From positions 1 through 61,060 of the forward strand of contig NZ_JAME01000030.1 in the NCBI RefSeq assembly GCF_000521865.1: DNA of 61,060 nt, given 5' to 3'. This stretch comes from Roseivivax isoporae LMG 25204 (lineage in GTDB: Bacteria; Pseudomonadota; Alphaproteobacteria; Rhodobacterales; Rhodobacteraceae). Below the pieces are notes generated by a model. That model was not told where the DNA came from and did no database searches. It worked only from the letters and a program-made list of their open reading frames with translations. This document shows, in pieces, positions 18,218-27,250 of the stretch; within the stretch, counting starts at the first letter, position 1, and the number at the start of each line of letters is the position of its first letter. Both the position numbers and the translations under genes were made by a program.

Positions 18218-19180
18218 TCAGGGCAGGCGCAGACGCGGTGCGGGTCCAAGCGGCACCGGGCCGAGGAACATGCTGCCCTCGTCGATGCGGATGCCCAGGT
18301 CGAGCGTGTCGGGATTGCCGCGCAGGGTCGCGACGAAGCCGATCGCGTCCTCGATGCCCTCCGCGATGCCGGGATCGATCCGGCCGCGGTCTGCCGCATC
18401 TGCGACGAGGTCGCGCCATTCCTCGGCCTGCAGGTCGAGATCGCCCGAGAGCCGGCCCTCGCCGTCCACGTCGAAATCGCCCGACAGGCGCAGGCGCGCG
18501 GGGCCGGGGACGTATTCGGCGAGGTTGAGGTCGACCGCGGTGATGTCCGTGCGGGCGCCGTCGGTGGTGATGGGCGCCGTGAGCGTCACCACCGCGTCGA
18601 GACTGGCGCGCTCGGGGTCGCCCTCGGCGTCGCCCGCGGCGACGCCCGACAACGCGGTGCGGTAGCGCACCGGGTCGTCCGTGGTCGCGGCGAGCGCCGC
18701 GTGCACTTCCGCGAGCGCGAGCCTGTCGGCGAAGTCGGGCACGAGCGTGAGGCTCTCGGCCTCGAGGACGAGCCGCGCCACCCGGTCGAAGGTCAGCCCG
18801 GAGAGCTCGAGGCTGCCGCGCAGGCCGGCGCTCTCGATGGCGACGCGGCCGGCCTGGGTCTCGACGCTCTGGGTCTCGGGCCAGGCGACGATCACGTGGC
18901 CGGGCCGGTAGGCCAGGCGGAAGACCTGCGCGAACGGCGCCTCCCACGTGACGCGCCCCTCGGGATCGCCGAGGACGAGCCCGGTGAAGGTGGCGTCGAT
19001 CCGGTTCGGAAAGCCGCGCATCTCGAGCGCCTCGTAGCTGGCCTGCCACCCCTCGGCCCGGCGGGCGTCGAACCATGCCTCGATCGCCGCGCGCTGCCAG
19101 CGCACCTGCAGGAACCAGAAGGCCGACCAGCCGAGCGCGAGGACGACGACAGCAAATGCCAGCCATTTCATCGGTCGCAT
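18218..19180 (-). CDS. DUF2125 domain-containing protein
   Basis: A 320-residue envelope protein with an N-terminal membrane anchor or uncleaved signal (residues 4-24). A long beta-rich domain matching DUF2125 follows, with its typical EMRGFPNRIDATFTG near residue 53. The many short beta-strand repeats (LRLSGDFDVDGEGRLSGDLDLQ) resemble AsmA-like periplasmic barrels or gutters, so a lipid or envelope role is possible but unproven. The ATG at 19180 has CGGAGAA upstream. An alternative Met sits three codons later. It is divergent from chaC. Confidence 0.8.
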   Translation of the reverse strand: MRPMKWLAFAVVVLALGWSAFWFLQVRWQRAAIEAWFDARRAEGWQASYEALEMRGFPNRIDATFTGLVLGDPEGRVTWEAPFAQVFRLAYRPGHVIVAWPETQSVETQAGRVAIESAGLRGSLELSGLTFDRVARLVLEAESLTLVPDFADRLALAEVHAALAATTDDPVRYRTALSGVAAGDAEGDPERASLDAVVTLTAPITTDGARTDITAVDLNLAEYVPGPARLRLSGDFDVDGEGRLSGDLDLQAEEWRDLVADAADRGRIDPGIAEGIEDAIGFVATLRGNPDTLDLGIRIDEGSMFLGPVPLGPAPRLRLP

Positions 19181-19286
19181 GTCGCGTTCTCCGTGCCCTG
19201 CCCGCGCGGCACCGCGGGCCTTCAGACCCCTTCAATCCGCGTCTGCGATGGTGTTTACAGCGCGCATCGGCAAAGGACCATGGTGC

Positions 19287-19847
19287 ATGACCCTCTGGGT
19301 GTTCGGATACGGCTCGCTTCTCTGGAATCCGGGCTTCGAGGTGGCGGAGCGGCAGCACGCGCGCCTGTCGGGCTACCGGCGCAGCTTCTGCATGCGCTCG
19401 GTCCACCACCGCGGGACAGAGGCGTCGCCGGGGCTCGTCCTCGCGCTCGATGCCGAACCGGGCAGCCATTGCGACGGCCTCGCGCTCGCCGCCCGCGACG
19501 ACCAGCAGGAGGCGGTGCTGGCCTACCTGCGCGAGCGCGAGCTGATCTCGTCGGCCTATCTCGAACGGCTGGTCGAGCTCGACCTCGCGGACGGGCGGCG
19601 GGTCACGGCGCTGGCCTACGTGATCGACCCCGACCACGTCCAGTATTGCGGCGACCTGCCGCTCGAGGAGCAGGCGGAGATCATCGCGGGGGCCACCGGC
19701 GGCCGCGGTCCGAACAGCGAATACCTCTGGAACACGACCGCTCACCTGGCAGACCTGGGCATTCCGGATGCAGAGCTGCAATGGTTGAGCGACCGTGTCC
19801 GGGCCATCATGGGCTCACCGCTTGGCTTGACCCGGCCGAAGGCATAG
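19287..19847 (+). CDS. chaC: Glutathione-specific gamma-glutamylcyclotransferase (ChaC-like)
   Basis: A 186-residue ChaC-type protein that probably degrades glutathione to 5-oxoproline and Cys-Gly. The substrate loop VFGYGSLLWNPGF is at residues 5-17. The YLRERELISSAY segment carries the Glu expected to be catalytic, and CGDLPLEEQAEII is typical of the C-terminal half. The ATG at 19287 is preferred over upstream in-frame Met codons because the family begins right at this point. It precedes the MotA-like gene by 51 bases, which may or may not be the same transcript. Confidence 0.88.
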   Translation: MTLWVFGYGSLLWNPGFEVAERQHARLSGYRRSFCMRSVHHRGTEASPGLVLALDAEPGSHCDGLALAARDDQQEAVLAYLRERELISSAYLERLVELDLADGRRVTALAYVIDPDHVQYCGDLPLEEQAEIIAGATGGRGPNSEYLWNTTAHLADLGIPDAELQWLSDRVRAIMGSPLGLTRPKA

Positions 19848-19898
19848 GGTCGGCCCCAAGCGCAAAGCCGCAATCAAACTTTCAGGAGCGGTCCGCAG

Positions 19899-21131
19899 AT
19901 GGATCAGCCGGACCTCGAGGCCGAGCCGCACTTCTCCCAGCCGATCCGCCAGACCTTCCTGATGGTGGCGGTGCTGGGGCTGTCCGCCGCGGGCGCCGTG
20001 ATGGCGCTGCCGCGGGTGCTGCCGGTATTCCAGTCGAACCCCTACCTGAACGGCTTCATCGTCTTCGTCTTCGTGGTGGGTGTGCTGGCCTGCTTCTGGC
20101 AGGTGGCGCAGCTCATCACCTCGGTGCGCTGGATCGAGCGGTTCGTGAAGGGCCGCAATGCCGGCGATGCGGGCCGTGCGCCGCAGCTCCTGGCGCCGCT
20201 CGCGGCGCTGATGCGCACGCGCGGCCGGCGGATGCAGATCACCACGACCTCGTCGCGCTCGATCCTCGATTCCGTGGCGCAGCGCATCGACGAGGCCCGC
20301 GAGATCACGCGCTACATCGTGTCGCTCCTGATCTTCCTCGGGCTGCTGGGCACGTTCTACGGGCTCGCCACCACTGTGCCCGCGCTGGTCGACACGATCC
20401 GCAGCCTCGTGCCGCAGGAAGGCGAGAGCGGGACCGAGGTCTTCTCGAGGCTGATGAACGGGCTCGAGGGGCAGCTGGGCGGCATGGGCGTCGCCTTCGC
20501 CTCCTCGCTGCTCGGTCTCGCGGGGTCGCTCATCGTGGGCCTGCTCGAGCTGTTCGCGGGCCACGGCCAGAACCGGTTCTACCGCGAGCTCGAGGAATGG
20601 CTGTCGTCGATCACGCGGATCGGGCTGTCCTCCGGGGCGGAGGGCGGCGACGAGATGTCGGGCGCGGCGCTCGCGCTCGAACAGGTGGCCGACCAGATGG
20701 AGGGGCTGCAGCACCTCTATGCCCGGTCCGAGGACAGCCGCGCCGAGATCGAGGACCGGCTCGCCCAGCTTGCCGACAGCATCGAGCGCATGACCGAGCG
20801 GATGGAGGCAACGGCGCCAGCGTCCAGCGCGCTTGCCCGCATCGCGGACGGGCAGGAGCGGCTGATCGAGGCGCTCGCCGCGCGCGACACCGATGGCGGT
20901 CTGGACGCCGAGAGCCGGATGCGGCTGCGGTCGATCGACGTGCAGATGCTGCGCCTCCTCGAGGAGATCTCGGCCGGCCGGCAGGAGACGATGGCCGAGC
21001 TGCGCACCGATCTCGCCGCGCTGACGCGCGCCCTGGGTCAGCGCCAGTCGGCAGGCCGCACGCCGCCCGCGGGCGGCGACAGCCCCATCCGCGCGCAGCG
21101 CTTCCAGCCCAAGCAGAGCCGGGAGGGCTGA
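19899..21131 (+). CDS. MotA/TolQ/ExbB-family proton channel protein, first gene of a stator-like pair
   Basis: A 410-residue membrane protein with four predicted helices (about 18-37, 51-73, 139-160 and 197-220). The third carries FLGLLGTFYGLATTV, the hallmark of MotA/ExbB/ZorA channels. After the last helix comes FYRELEEWLSSITR and then about 150 residues of helical, coiled-coil-like sequence ending in a basic, disordered tail. An AGGAG Shine-Dalgarno precedes the ATG. The MotB-like partner starts four bases after its stop. Such units use ion flow to drive movement of the partner. This pair is not in a flagellar, Ton or Tol locus, so its task is unknown. Confidence 0.85.
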   Translation: MDQPDLEAEPHFSQPIRQTFLMVAVLGLSAAGAVMALPRVLPVFQSNPYLNGFIVFVFVVGVLACFWQVAQLITSVRWIERFVKGRNAGDAGRAPQLLAPLAALMRTRGRRMQITTTSSRSILDSVAQRIDEAREITRYIVSLLIFLGLLGTFYGLATTVPALVDTIRSLVPQEGESGTEVFSRLMNGLEGQLGGMGVAFASSLLGLAGSLIVGLLELFAGHGQNRFYRELEEWLSSITRIGLSSGAEGGDEMSGAALALEQVADQMEGLQHLYARSEDSRAEIEDRLAQLADSIERMTERMEATAPASSALARIADGQERLIEALAARDTDGGLDAESRMRLRSIDVQMLRLLEEISAGRQETMAELRTDLAALTRALGQRQSAGRTPPAGGDSPIRAQRFQPKQSREG

Positions 21132-21134
21132 GCC

Positions 21135-23228
21135 ATGGCGCTTGCCCGGCGCAGCGGACAGCGGTTCCAGGCGTCGATCTGGCCCGGCTTCGTCGACGCC
21201 ATGACGGGCCTCCTGCTCGTGCTGATGTTCGTGCTCACGATCTTCATGGTGATCCAGTTCGTCCTGCGCGAGACCATCACCGGGCAGGAAAGCCGGCTCG
21301 ACTCCCTCTCGGCCGAGGTCGCGGACCTTGCCACGGCGCTGGGCCTCGCCCAGCGCGAGAACGAGGGGCTGCAGTCGCGCGTGGGCGAGCTGACCGCGAC
21401 CATCGACGACACCGAGACGCGGCTGGCCGAGAGCGAGGCGATCGTGCGCAGCCTGACCGCCGCGCGGGAGCGCCAGGATGCCGCGCTGGCCGAGGCCGAG
21501 GGCCGCATCGCGTCGTTCGAGGAGCAGGTGGCGGGGCTCCTGGCCGAGCGCGACGACGCCGAGGCGCGCATTGCCACGCTCGAGACCGAGGGCGCCGCGG
21601 ACGACCGGCGCATCGCCGCGCTGTCGGACGAGCGCGACGCCCTCGACACGGCGCTCGCGCGTGCGCGCTCCGAGATCGACGCGGGGGCCGAGGCCGCGCG
21701 CCTCGCCGCCGCGCGCCGCGAGGCGCTCGAGGCGCTGGTGGCCGACCTGCGCACCCGCAACGCCGACATGGACGCCCGCGCCACCGCGCTGTCGGGAGAG
21801 GTCGAGGACCTGACTGCCGCCCTGAGCGAGGAGGAGGCGCAGCGCCTCGCCGAGGCCGAGGCGGCGCAGGCGCTGCGCGACCGGCTCGCCGCCTCGAGTG
21901 CGGAGTTGACCGCCATGACCATGGCGCTCGAGGCCGAGCGGGCCGAGGCGGAGGAGACGCTGACGCTTCTTGCCGCGGCGCGCGCGGCCGAGGACGACCT
22001 GAACGCCCGGCTCGCGGCGGCGCTCGTCGCCGAGGAGGAGGCTGAAGAGACCCTGCAGGCCGCCCTTTCCGCGCGCGACACCGCGGCGGCGGAGGCGGCA
22101 TCGCTCGACGCGCGGCTCGCCGAGGCCCGTGCGCGGGCCGAGGACGCCCAGGCGCTCGAGGACCGCGTCGCCCGGCTCGAGGACGAGAACGCGGCGCTGG
22201 CCGCGGAACTCGGCGCGCGGGAGGACGCTTCCGGCGCGCAGGCCGCGGCGATGGAGACGCTCCGCGCCGAGCTCGAGGCCGCGCGCGCGGTCGCGGAGGA
22301 CCGACGCGCGGCGGCGCAGGCGCTCGAGGCGCGGCTGGCCGAGGCCGTCGCGGCCCGCCAGGACGCTCGCCTGAGCGAGGAAGAGGTCCGCGAACGGCTG
22401 GTCGCGGCGCTTGCCGCGCGCGAGGACGCCGAGGCCGCCCGCGCCGACGCGCTGACCCAGGCCGAGACGCGCGCGGCACTCCTGTCAACTGCCCGCGACG
22501 AGCTGGCCGAGGAGACCGGGCGTGCCGATGCGGCGGTCCGCCAGACCGAGCTCCTGAACCGGCAGGTCGCGGCGCTGCGCACGCAGCTGTCGTCGCTGCA
22601 GGCGCTTCTCGACGACGCGCAGGACTGCGATGCGGAGGCGCAGGTGCAGCTGCAGAACCTCGGCCAGGACCTGAACCAGGCGCTGGCCCGCGCCGCCGCG
22701 GAGGAACGCCGCCGCCGGCAGCTGGAGGAGGCCGAGCGCCAGCGGCTCGAGGCGGAGAGAGAGGATCTCGAACGCTACCGCTCGGAATTCTTCGGCCGGC
22801 TCCGGCAGATCCTCGGCGACACCGAGGGCGTGCGGATCGAGGGCGACCGCTTCGTCTTTTCCTCCGAGGTGCTGTTCCCGCCGGGCGACGATGCGCTGTC
22901 GCCCCAGGGCCGCAACGAGATCGCCAAGGTGGCCGCCATCCTGCAGGGCGTCGCGGACGAGATCCCGTCCGAGATCGACTGGATCATCCGCGTGGACGGG
23001 CACACCGACGACGTGCCGCTCCGCCCGGGCGCGCAGTTCGCGGACAACTGGGAACTGAGCCAGGCACGGGCCCTGTCGGTGGTGCGGTACATGATCGACG
23101 CGCTGGGCCTGCCGCCCGAGCGGCTCGCGGCGAACGGGTTCGGCCAGTACCAGCCGGTCGATCCCTCCGACACCGCCGAGGCGCGCGCGCAGAACCGCCG
23201 GATCGAGCTGAAGCTGACCGAGCAATAG
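21135..23228 (+). CDS. MotB/OmpA-type peptidoglycan-binding protein with very long coiled coil
   Basis: A 697-residue partner of the MotA-like protein. Residues 16-42 are a single membrane helix with the MotB-type start FVDAMTGLLLVLMF. Asp21 matches the proton-carrying Asp of MotB. Residues about 44-560 are Ala/Glu/Arg-rich coiled coil with few helix breakers and no proline in most of the stretch. Residues about 575-697 are an OmpA C-terminal peptidoglycan-binding domain (RVDGHTDDVPL, NWELSQARA, NRRIELKL). MotB proteins usually have only a short linker between helix and OmpA domain, so the insertion is the odd feature. The gene is translationally close to its partner. Function is unknown. Confidence 0.87.
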   Translation: MALARRSGQRFQASIWPGFVDAMTGLLLVLMFVLTIFMVIQFVLRETITGQESRLDSLSAEVADLATALGLAQRENEGLQSRVGELTATIDDTETRLAESEAIVRSLTAARERQDAALAEAEGRIASFEEQVAGLLAERDDAEARIATLETEGAADDRRIAALSDERDALDTALARARSEIDAGAEAARLAAARREALEALVADLRTRNADMDARATALSGEVEDLTAALSEEEAQRLAEAEAAQALRDRLAASSAELTAMTMALEAERAEAEETLTLLAAARAAEDDLNARLAAALVAEEEAEETLQAALSARDTAAAEAASLDARLAEARARAEDAQALEDRVARLEDENAALAAELGAREDASGAQAAAMETLRAELEAARAVAEDRRAAAQALEARLAEAVAARQDARLSEEEVRERLVAALAAREDAEAARADALTQAETRAALLSTARDELAEETGRADAAVRQTELLNRQVAALRTQLSSLQALLDDAQDCDAEAQVQLQNLGQDLNQALARAAAEERRRRQLEEAERQRLEAEREDLERYRSEFFGRLRQILGDTEGVRIEGDRFVFSSEVLFPPGDDALSPQGRNEIAKVAAILQGVADEIPSEIDWIIRVDGHTDDVPLRPGAQFADNWELSQARALSVVRYMIDALGLPPERLAANGFGQYQPVDPSDTAEARAQNRRIELKLTEQ

Positions 23229-23411
23229 GGACCGGGCCCCGGCCGCGTTGCCAGCGCCGCGCGGGCGGATAGGCTTTCAGGACCGGAAACCGGCCAGGTC
23301 GGTGCGGTTGGCCCGGCCCCCGCAAGGGCGGGTCCTTCGGACCGGCGCTCCGGTTGCGGTGTCCCATGGTCCAGGCGACCGCGCAGTCCCTCGCGGCCGG
23401 AAAGAAAGAAC

Positions 23412-23840
23412 ATGCAGATGCAGCAGCAGATCGCGGTGATCACCCTCGGAATCTCGGACCTCGCGCGGTCGACGCGGTTCTATCGGGACGGTTTCGGCTG
23501 GCGGCCGGTCTTCGAAAGCGACGAGATCGCCTTCTACCAGATGAACGGCTTCGTCTTCGGGACGTCGCTCACCCCCACGCTGGAGGAGGAAACCGGGGTG
23601 ACGTGCCTCGGCGCGCCCGGCGCCGTGGCGCTGGCCCACAACGTGCGCAGCGAGGGCGACGTGCAGGACGTGATGGACAGGCTGCTGGCCGCGGGTGCGA
23701 CGCTTCTGCGGGGGGCCGAAGCGCCGCCGCAGGGCGGGCGCCGCGGTTATGTCGCGGACCCGGACGGCCACATGTGGGAAATCGCGTGGAACCCGTCCTG
23801 GCCCATCGACGCCGACGGGCACGTCACCTTCGCGCCCTGA
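23412..23840 (+). CDS. VOC-family (glyoxalase-like) protein
   Basis: A 142-residue vicinal-oxygen-chelate fold protein with two beta-alpha-beta-beta-beta modules (VITLGISDLARSTRFYRDGFGW at the start, YVADPDGHMWEIAWNP at the end). The late Glu of HMWEIAW is a usual metal ligand. The substrate cannot be told, and glyoxalase, bleomycin-resistance and dioxygenase-like proteins all share this fold. The Shine-Dalgarno is weak (GGAAAGAAAG). A second Met two codons later is possible. The 183 bases before it are GC-rich with a few short hairpins and no gene. Confidence 0.82.
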   Translation: MQMQQQIAVITLGISDLARSTRFYRDGFGWRPVFESDEIAFYQMNGFVFGTSLTPTLEEETGVTCLGAPGAVALAHNVRSEGDVQDVMDRLLAAGATLLRGAEAPPQGGRRGYVADPDGHMWEIAWNPSWPIDADGHVTFAP

Positions 23841-23847
23841 GGACGTT

Positions 23848-24810
23848 TCAGCGGACCGCCACCTCCGCATGGCGCACGGCGATGGCCGTGTCGCCGCGCA
23901 TGTGGCGCACCGTGCCGCGATAGGTGCCGGGCGCCCAGCCGCCCTCGGGTGCGCGGCGGCCGACGGCGCGGAAGAGTTGTGCCTGCCCGCGTGCGATCTC
24001 GACCGCCTCCTCGAAGAGCGCGCCTTCGGGCCCCGTGGCCGAGAGGTGCAGCACGTCGCCGGTCGCGGCATGGAAGGCGTGGCCGTAGAGGACGATGGCA
24101 TCCCCGGGACCGAGGGTGGTGCGGCGGGCGGCGCCGCTCTGCACGTCCTCGAGGTCCGGGACCGCGTCGCTCATGCCGGCGGTGAAGAGGCCGGCGCGTT
24201 CGTAGGCGGGCGGATCGGTCCAGAGCGTCGGGCCCCCGCTGCCGCAGGCCGCGCCGGCCTCGGGTGCGAAGGGGTCGACGCGCGCGCCGTCCTTCAGGAC
24301 CGTCAGGTGCAGGTGGGGATAGTTGGTCTCGCCCGAAAGGCCGACCTGGCCCAGCACGTCGCCCGCGGCGACCTCGGTGCCGGGCGTCACGGCAAGGCTG
24401 CCGCGTTTCAGGTGGCAGTAGAGCGTCTGCAGGCCGTTCGGATGCCCGATCCGGACCGCGTTGCCGCATTCGCGGCCCGCGATCTCGGCGCGGCGCCCGG
24501 GCGTCAGCGCGATGTCGGGCTCGCCGTCGCGCACCGCCTCCACGGTCCCCGGGGCGGCGGCGAGGACGTCCACGCCCGCCTCCATCGCCTCGAACGACAG
24601 CAGCGCGAAATCGGTGCCGCCGTGGTCCTGCCGGGCCTTCAGCCCGCAGGTGTAGTCCGCGACGCCGGGACCCGGGTCGGCGTCCATGTAGTCCTCGATG
24701 AAACAGTCTTGCCCGAGCGTGCACGCGAGGGGCAGGTCCAGAAACGCGACCTCCGCCGCGACGGGCGCGGCGGAGGCCAGAAGTGCGAGGGCCGAGAGCC
24801 CGGGTTTCAC
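23848..24810 (-). CDS. Secreted M23-family metallopeptidase (LytM-like)
   Basis: A 320-residue exported endopeptidase-like protein with a signal peptide (1-19). The LytM zinc motifs are intact: DHGGTDFAL (H63, D67), YCHLKRGS (H133) and PHLHL (H166, H168). Cysteines C30, C36, C55 and C115 suggest disulfides. The C-terminal 110 residues form an extra beta-rich domain with no family that I recognise. Probable target: peptidoglycan cross-links in the periplasm. The start is GTG, seven bases after the clpA stop, so it is likely translated from the same transcript as clpA. That pairing is unusual. Confidence 0.85.
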   Translation of the reverse strand: MKPGLSALALLASAAPVAAEVAFLDLPLACTLGQDCFIEDYMDADPGPGVADYTCGLKARQDHGGTDFALLSFEAMEAGVDVLAAAPGTVEAVRDGEPDIALTPGRRAEIAGRECGNAVRIGHPNGLQTLYCHLKRGSLAVTPGTEVAAGDVLGQVGLSGETNYPHLHLTVLKDGARVDPFAPEAGAACGSGGPTLWTDPPAYERAGLFTAGMSDAVPDLEDVQSGAARRTTLGPGDAIVLYGHAFHAATGDVLHLSATGPEGALFEEAVEIARGQAQLFRAVGRRAPEGGWAPGTYRGTVRHMRGDTAIAVRHAEVAVR

Positions 24811-24817
24811 GAAGCCC

Positions 24818-27148
24818 TTACTCGGCCGTCAGGAGCGGCGGCCGATTGGACGAGAGACGGCGCTTTTCGGGACCGTCGAGCGTCAGGTCGAGCTTGTCGT
24901 CCTTGACGCTCACGCGGACCACGCCGCCCTTCGTCAGCTTGCCGAAGAGCAGTTCCTCGGCCAGCGGCTTCTTGATGTGTTCCTGGATCACGCGGCCCAG
25001 CGGACGTGCGCCCATCTTTTCGTCGTAGCCGCGATCGGCCAGCCATTCGGCCGCCGGCCGGCTCAGCTCGATCGTCACGCCGCGGTCGAGCAGCTGCGCC
25101 TCGAGCTGCAGGACGAACTTCTCGACCACCTGGAGGATGACCTCCTTGGGCAGCGGCTTGAACGAGATGACCGCGTCGAGCCGGTTGCGGAATTCCGGCG
25201 TGAACGTCCGCTCGATGGCGGCGGTGTCCTCGCCCTCGCGCCGGTCGCGGCCGAAGCCGATGGCGTTCTGCGCCTGCTCCTGCGCGCCGGCATTCGACGT
25301 CATGATCAGGATCACGTTGCGGAAATCCACCGTGCGCCCGTTATGGTCGGTCAGCGTGCCGTGATCCATCACCTGCAACAGGATGTTGTAGACATCGGGG
25401 TGTGCCTTCTCGATCTCGTCGAGCAGGAGCACGCAGTGCGGATGCTGGTCCACGCCGTCCGTCAGCTGGCCGCCCTGGTCGAAGCCGACATAGCCCGGAG
25501 GCGCGCCGATCAGGCGGCTGACCGCGTGCTTCTCCATGTATTCCGACATGTCGAAGCGCAGCATCTCGACCCCGAGCGTGTCTGCCAGCTGCTTCGCGAC
25601 CTCGGTCTTGCCGACGCCGGTCGGACCCGCGAACAGGTAGTTGCCGATCGGCTTGTCCGGCTCGCGCAGGCCCGCGCGGGCGAGCTTGATCGCCGAGGAC
25701 AGCGCCTCGATCGCCGGGTCCTGGCCGAAGACCACGCGCTTGAGCGAGTTCTCGAGGTCGCGCAGGACCTCCGCGTCGTCCTTCGACACGCTCTTGGGCG
25801 GGATGCGGGCGATCTTGGCGACGACCGCCTCGATCTCCTTCACGCCGATGGACTTGCGGCGCTTCGATTCCGCCACGAGATGCTGGGCGGCGCCGGCCTC
25901 GTCGATCACGTCGATGGCCTTGTCCGGCAGCTTGCGGTCGTTGATGTAGCGGGCCGACAGCTCGACCGCGGTCTTGATCGCCTCGTTGGTGTACTTGATC
26001 GAGTGATGGTCCTCGAAATAGGGCTTCAGGCCCTTGAGGATCTTCACGCTGTCCTCGACCGAGGGCTCGTTCACGTCGATCTTCTGGAACCGGCGGCTGA
26101 GCGCGCGGTCCTTCTCGAAGTGCTGGCGGAACTCCTTGTAGGTGGTCGACCCCATTGTGCGCAGCCGCCCGCCCTGCAGCGCGGGCTTGAGCAGGTTCGA
26201 CGCGTCCATCGCGCCGCCCGACGTGGCCCCCGCACCGATGACGGTGTGGATCTCGTCGATGAACAGCACCGCGTCGGGGTGTTCCTCGAGCTCGTTGACC
26301 ACGGCCTTGAGCCGCTCCTCGAAATCGCCGCGGTAGCGCGTGCCGGCCAGCAGCGCGCCCATGTCGAGCGAGAAGATCGTCGTCTGCGACAGCACCTCGG
26401 GGGTCTGGCCGTTCACGATCTTGCGCGCGAGGCCCTCCGCGATGGCGGTCTTGCCCACGCCGGGATCACCGACGAGGAGCGGGTTGTTCTTGCGGCGCCG
26501 GCACAAGACCTGGATGCACCGCTCCACCTCGTGTTCCCGGCCGATCAGCGGGTCCACGTCGCCCTTCCGGGACTTGGCGTTCAGGTCGACGCAATACTTG
26601 GCCAACGCGGATTCCTTCTGATCGCCGCCAGAGGCGGACTCGGTCGCCTGCGCCTCCTCCTCGGAGTCGGCCGCGCCCTGGACGGGGCGGCTTTCTCCGT
26701 AGGCGGGGTTCTTCGCCACGCCGTGCGCGATGAAGTTCACCGCGTCGTAGCGGGTCATTTCCTGCTCCTGCAGGAAGTAGGCAGCGTTGCTTTCGCGCTC
26801 CGCGAAGATGGCGACGAGCACGTTGGCACCGGTCACCTCGGTCCGGCCGGAGCTCTGGACGTGGATGGCGGCGCGCTGGATCACGCGCTGGAAGGCGGCG
26901 GTCGGAACCGCCTCGGACCCTTCGATGTCGGTCACGAGGTTCGACAGGTCGCCGTCGATGAACTCGACCAGCGAGGTCCGAAGCTCCTCGGTGTCGACAT
27001 CGCAGGCCTTCATCACTCGGGCAGCGTCGGGTTCGTCGACGAGCGCGAGAAGAAGGTGCTCCAGCGTCGCGAATTCGTGGCTGCGCGAGTTGGCGAGTGC
27101 CAGCGCAGCGTGGATTGCCTGCTCAAGAGTGTTCGAGAATGAAGGCAC
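24818..27148 (-). CDS. clpA: ATP-dependent Clp protease ATP-binding subunit ClpA
   Basis: A 776-residue Hsp100 unfoldase. The N-terminal Clp repeat domain is at 1-145. AAA+ domain 1 has Walker A GDPGVGKT (227-234) and Walker B LFIDEIH. AAA+ domain 2 has Walker A GPTGVGKT (508-515) and LLLDEIEKAHPD. The loop NAIGFG contains IGF (630-632), the ClpP-docking tripeptide. It therefore belongs to ClpA and not to ClpB, and it lacks the ClpB middle coiled coil. GTG start with GAGGAG upstream. No clpS or clpP is in the window. A 170-base spacer with a strong hairpin separates it from gloB. Confidence 0.97.
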   Translation of the reverse strand: MPSFSNTLEQAIHAALALANSRSHEFATLEHLLLALVDEPDAARVMKACDVDTEELRTSLVEFIDGDLSNLVTDIEGSEAVPTAAFQRVIQRAAIHVQSSGRTEVTGANVLVAIFAERESNAAYFLQEQEMTRYDAVNFIAHGVAKNPAYGESRPVQGAADSEEEAQATESASGGDQKESALAKYCVDLNAKSRKGDVDPLIGREHEVERCIQVLCRRRKNNPLLVGDPGVGKTAIAEGLARKIVNGQTPEVLSQTTIFSLDMGALLAGTRYRGDFEERLKAVVNELEEHPDAVLFIDEIHTVIGAGATSGGAMDASNLLKPALQGGRLRTMGSTTYKEFRQHFEKDRALSRRFQKIDVNEPSVEDSVKILKGLKPYFEDHHSIKYTNEAIKTAVELSARYINDRKLPDKAIDVIDEAGAAQHLVAESKRRKSIGVKEIEAVVAKIARIPPKSVSKDDAEVLRDLENSLKRVVFGQDPAIEALSSAIKLARAGLREPDKPIGNYLFAGPTGVGKTEVAKQLADTLGVEMLRFDMSEYMEKHAVSRLIGAPPGYVGFDQGGQLTDGVDQHPHCVLLLDEIEKAHPDVYNILLQVMDHGTLTDHNGRTVDFRNVILIMTSNAGAQEQAQNAIGFGRDRREGEDTAAIERTFTPEFRNRLDAVISFKPLPKEVILQVVEKFVLQLEAQLLDRGVTIELSRPAAEWLADRGYDEKMGARPLGRVIQEHIKKPLAEELLFGKLTKGGVVRVSVKDDKLDLTLDGPEKRRLSSNRPPLLTAE

Positions 27149-27250
27149 TATCCTGTGCTCCTCTAGTCTGCGCCGGGCGCGCCGTCCCAGCTTTGCCTCG
27201 TGAGGTTAAAGTTCGGTCGATTGTCCCCGTCCTTCAAGTTTTTTCTGTGT

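Noticed and set aside
19899-23228. Zorya defence system
   Set aside because: Only the MotA/MotB-like parts are present. There is no ZorC, ZorD or ZorE, and the long coil sits on the MotB partner, not on the MotA-like protein.
24698-27142. 814-codon open frame antisense to clpA
   Set aside because: clpA in the other strand shows all AAA+ motifs. The antisense translation is His/Leu/Arg-rich and has none.
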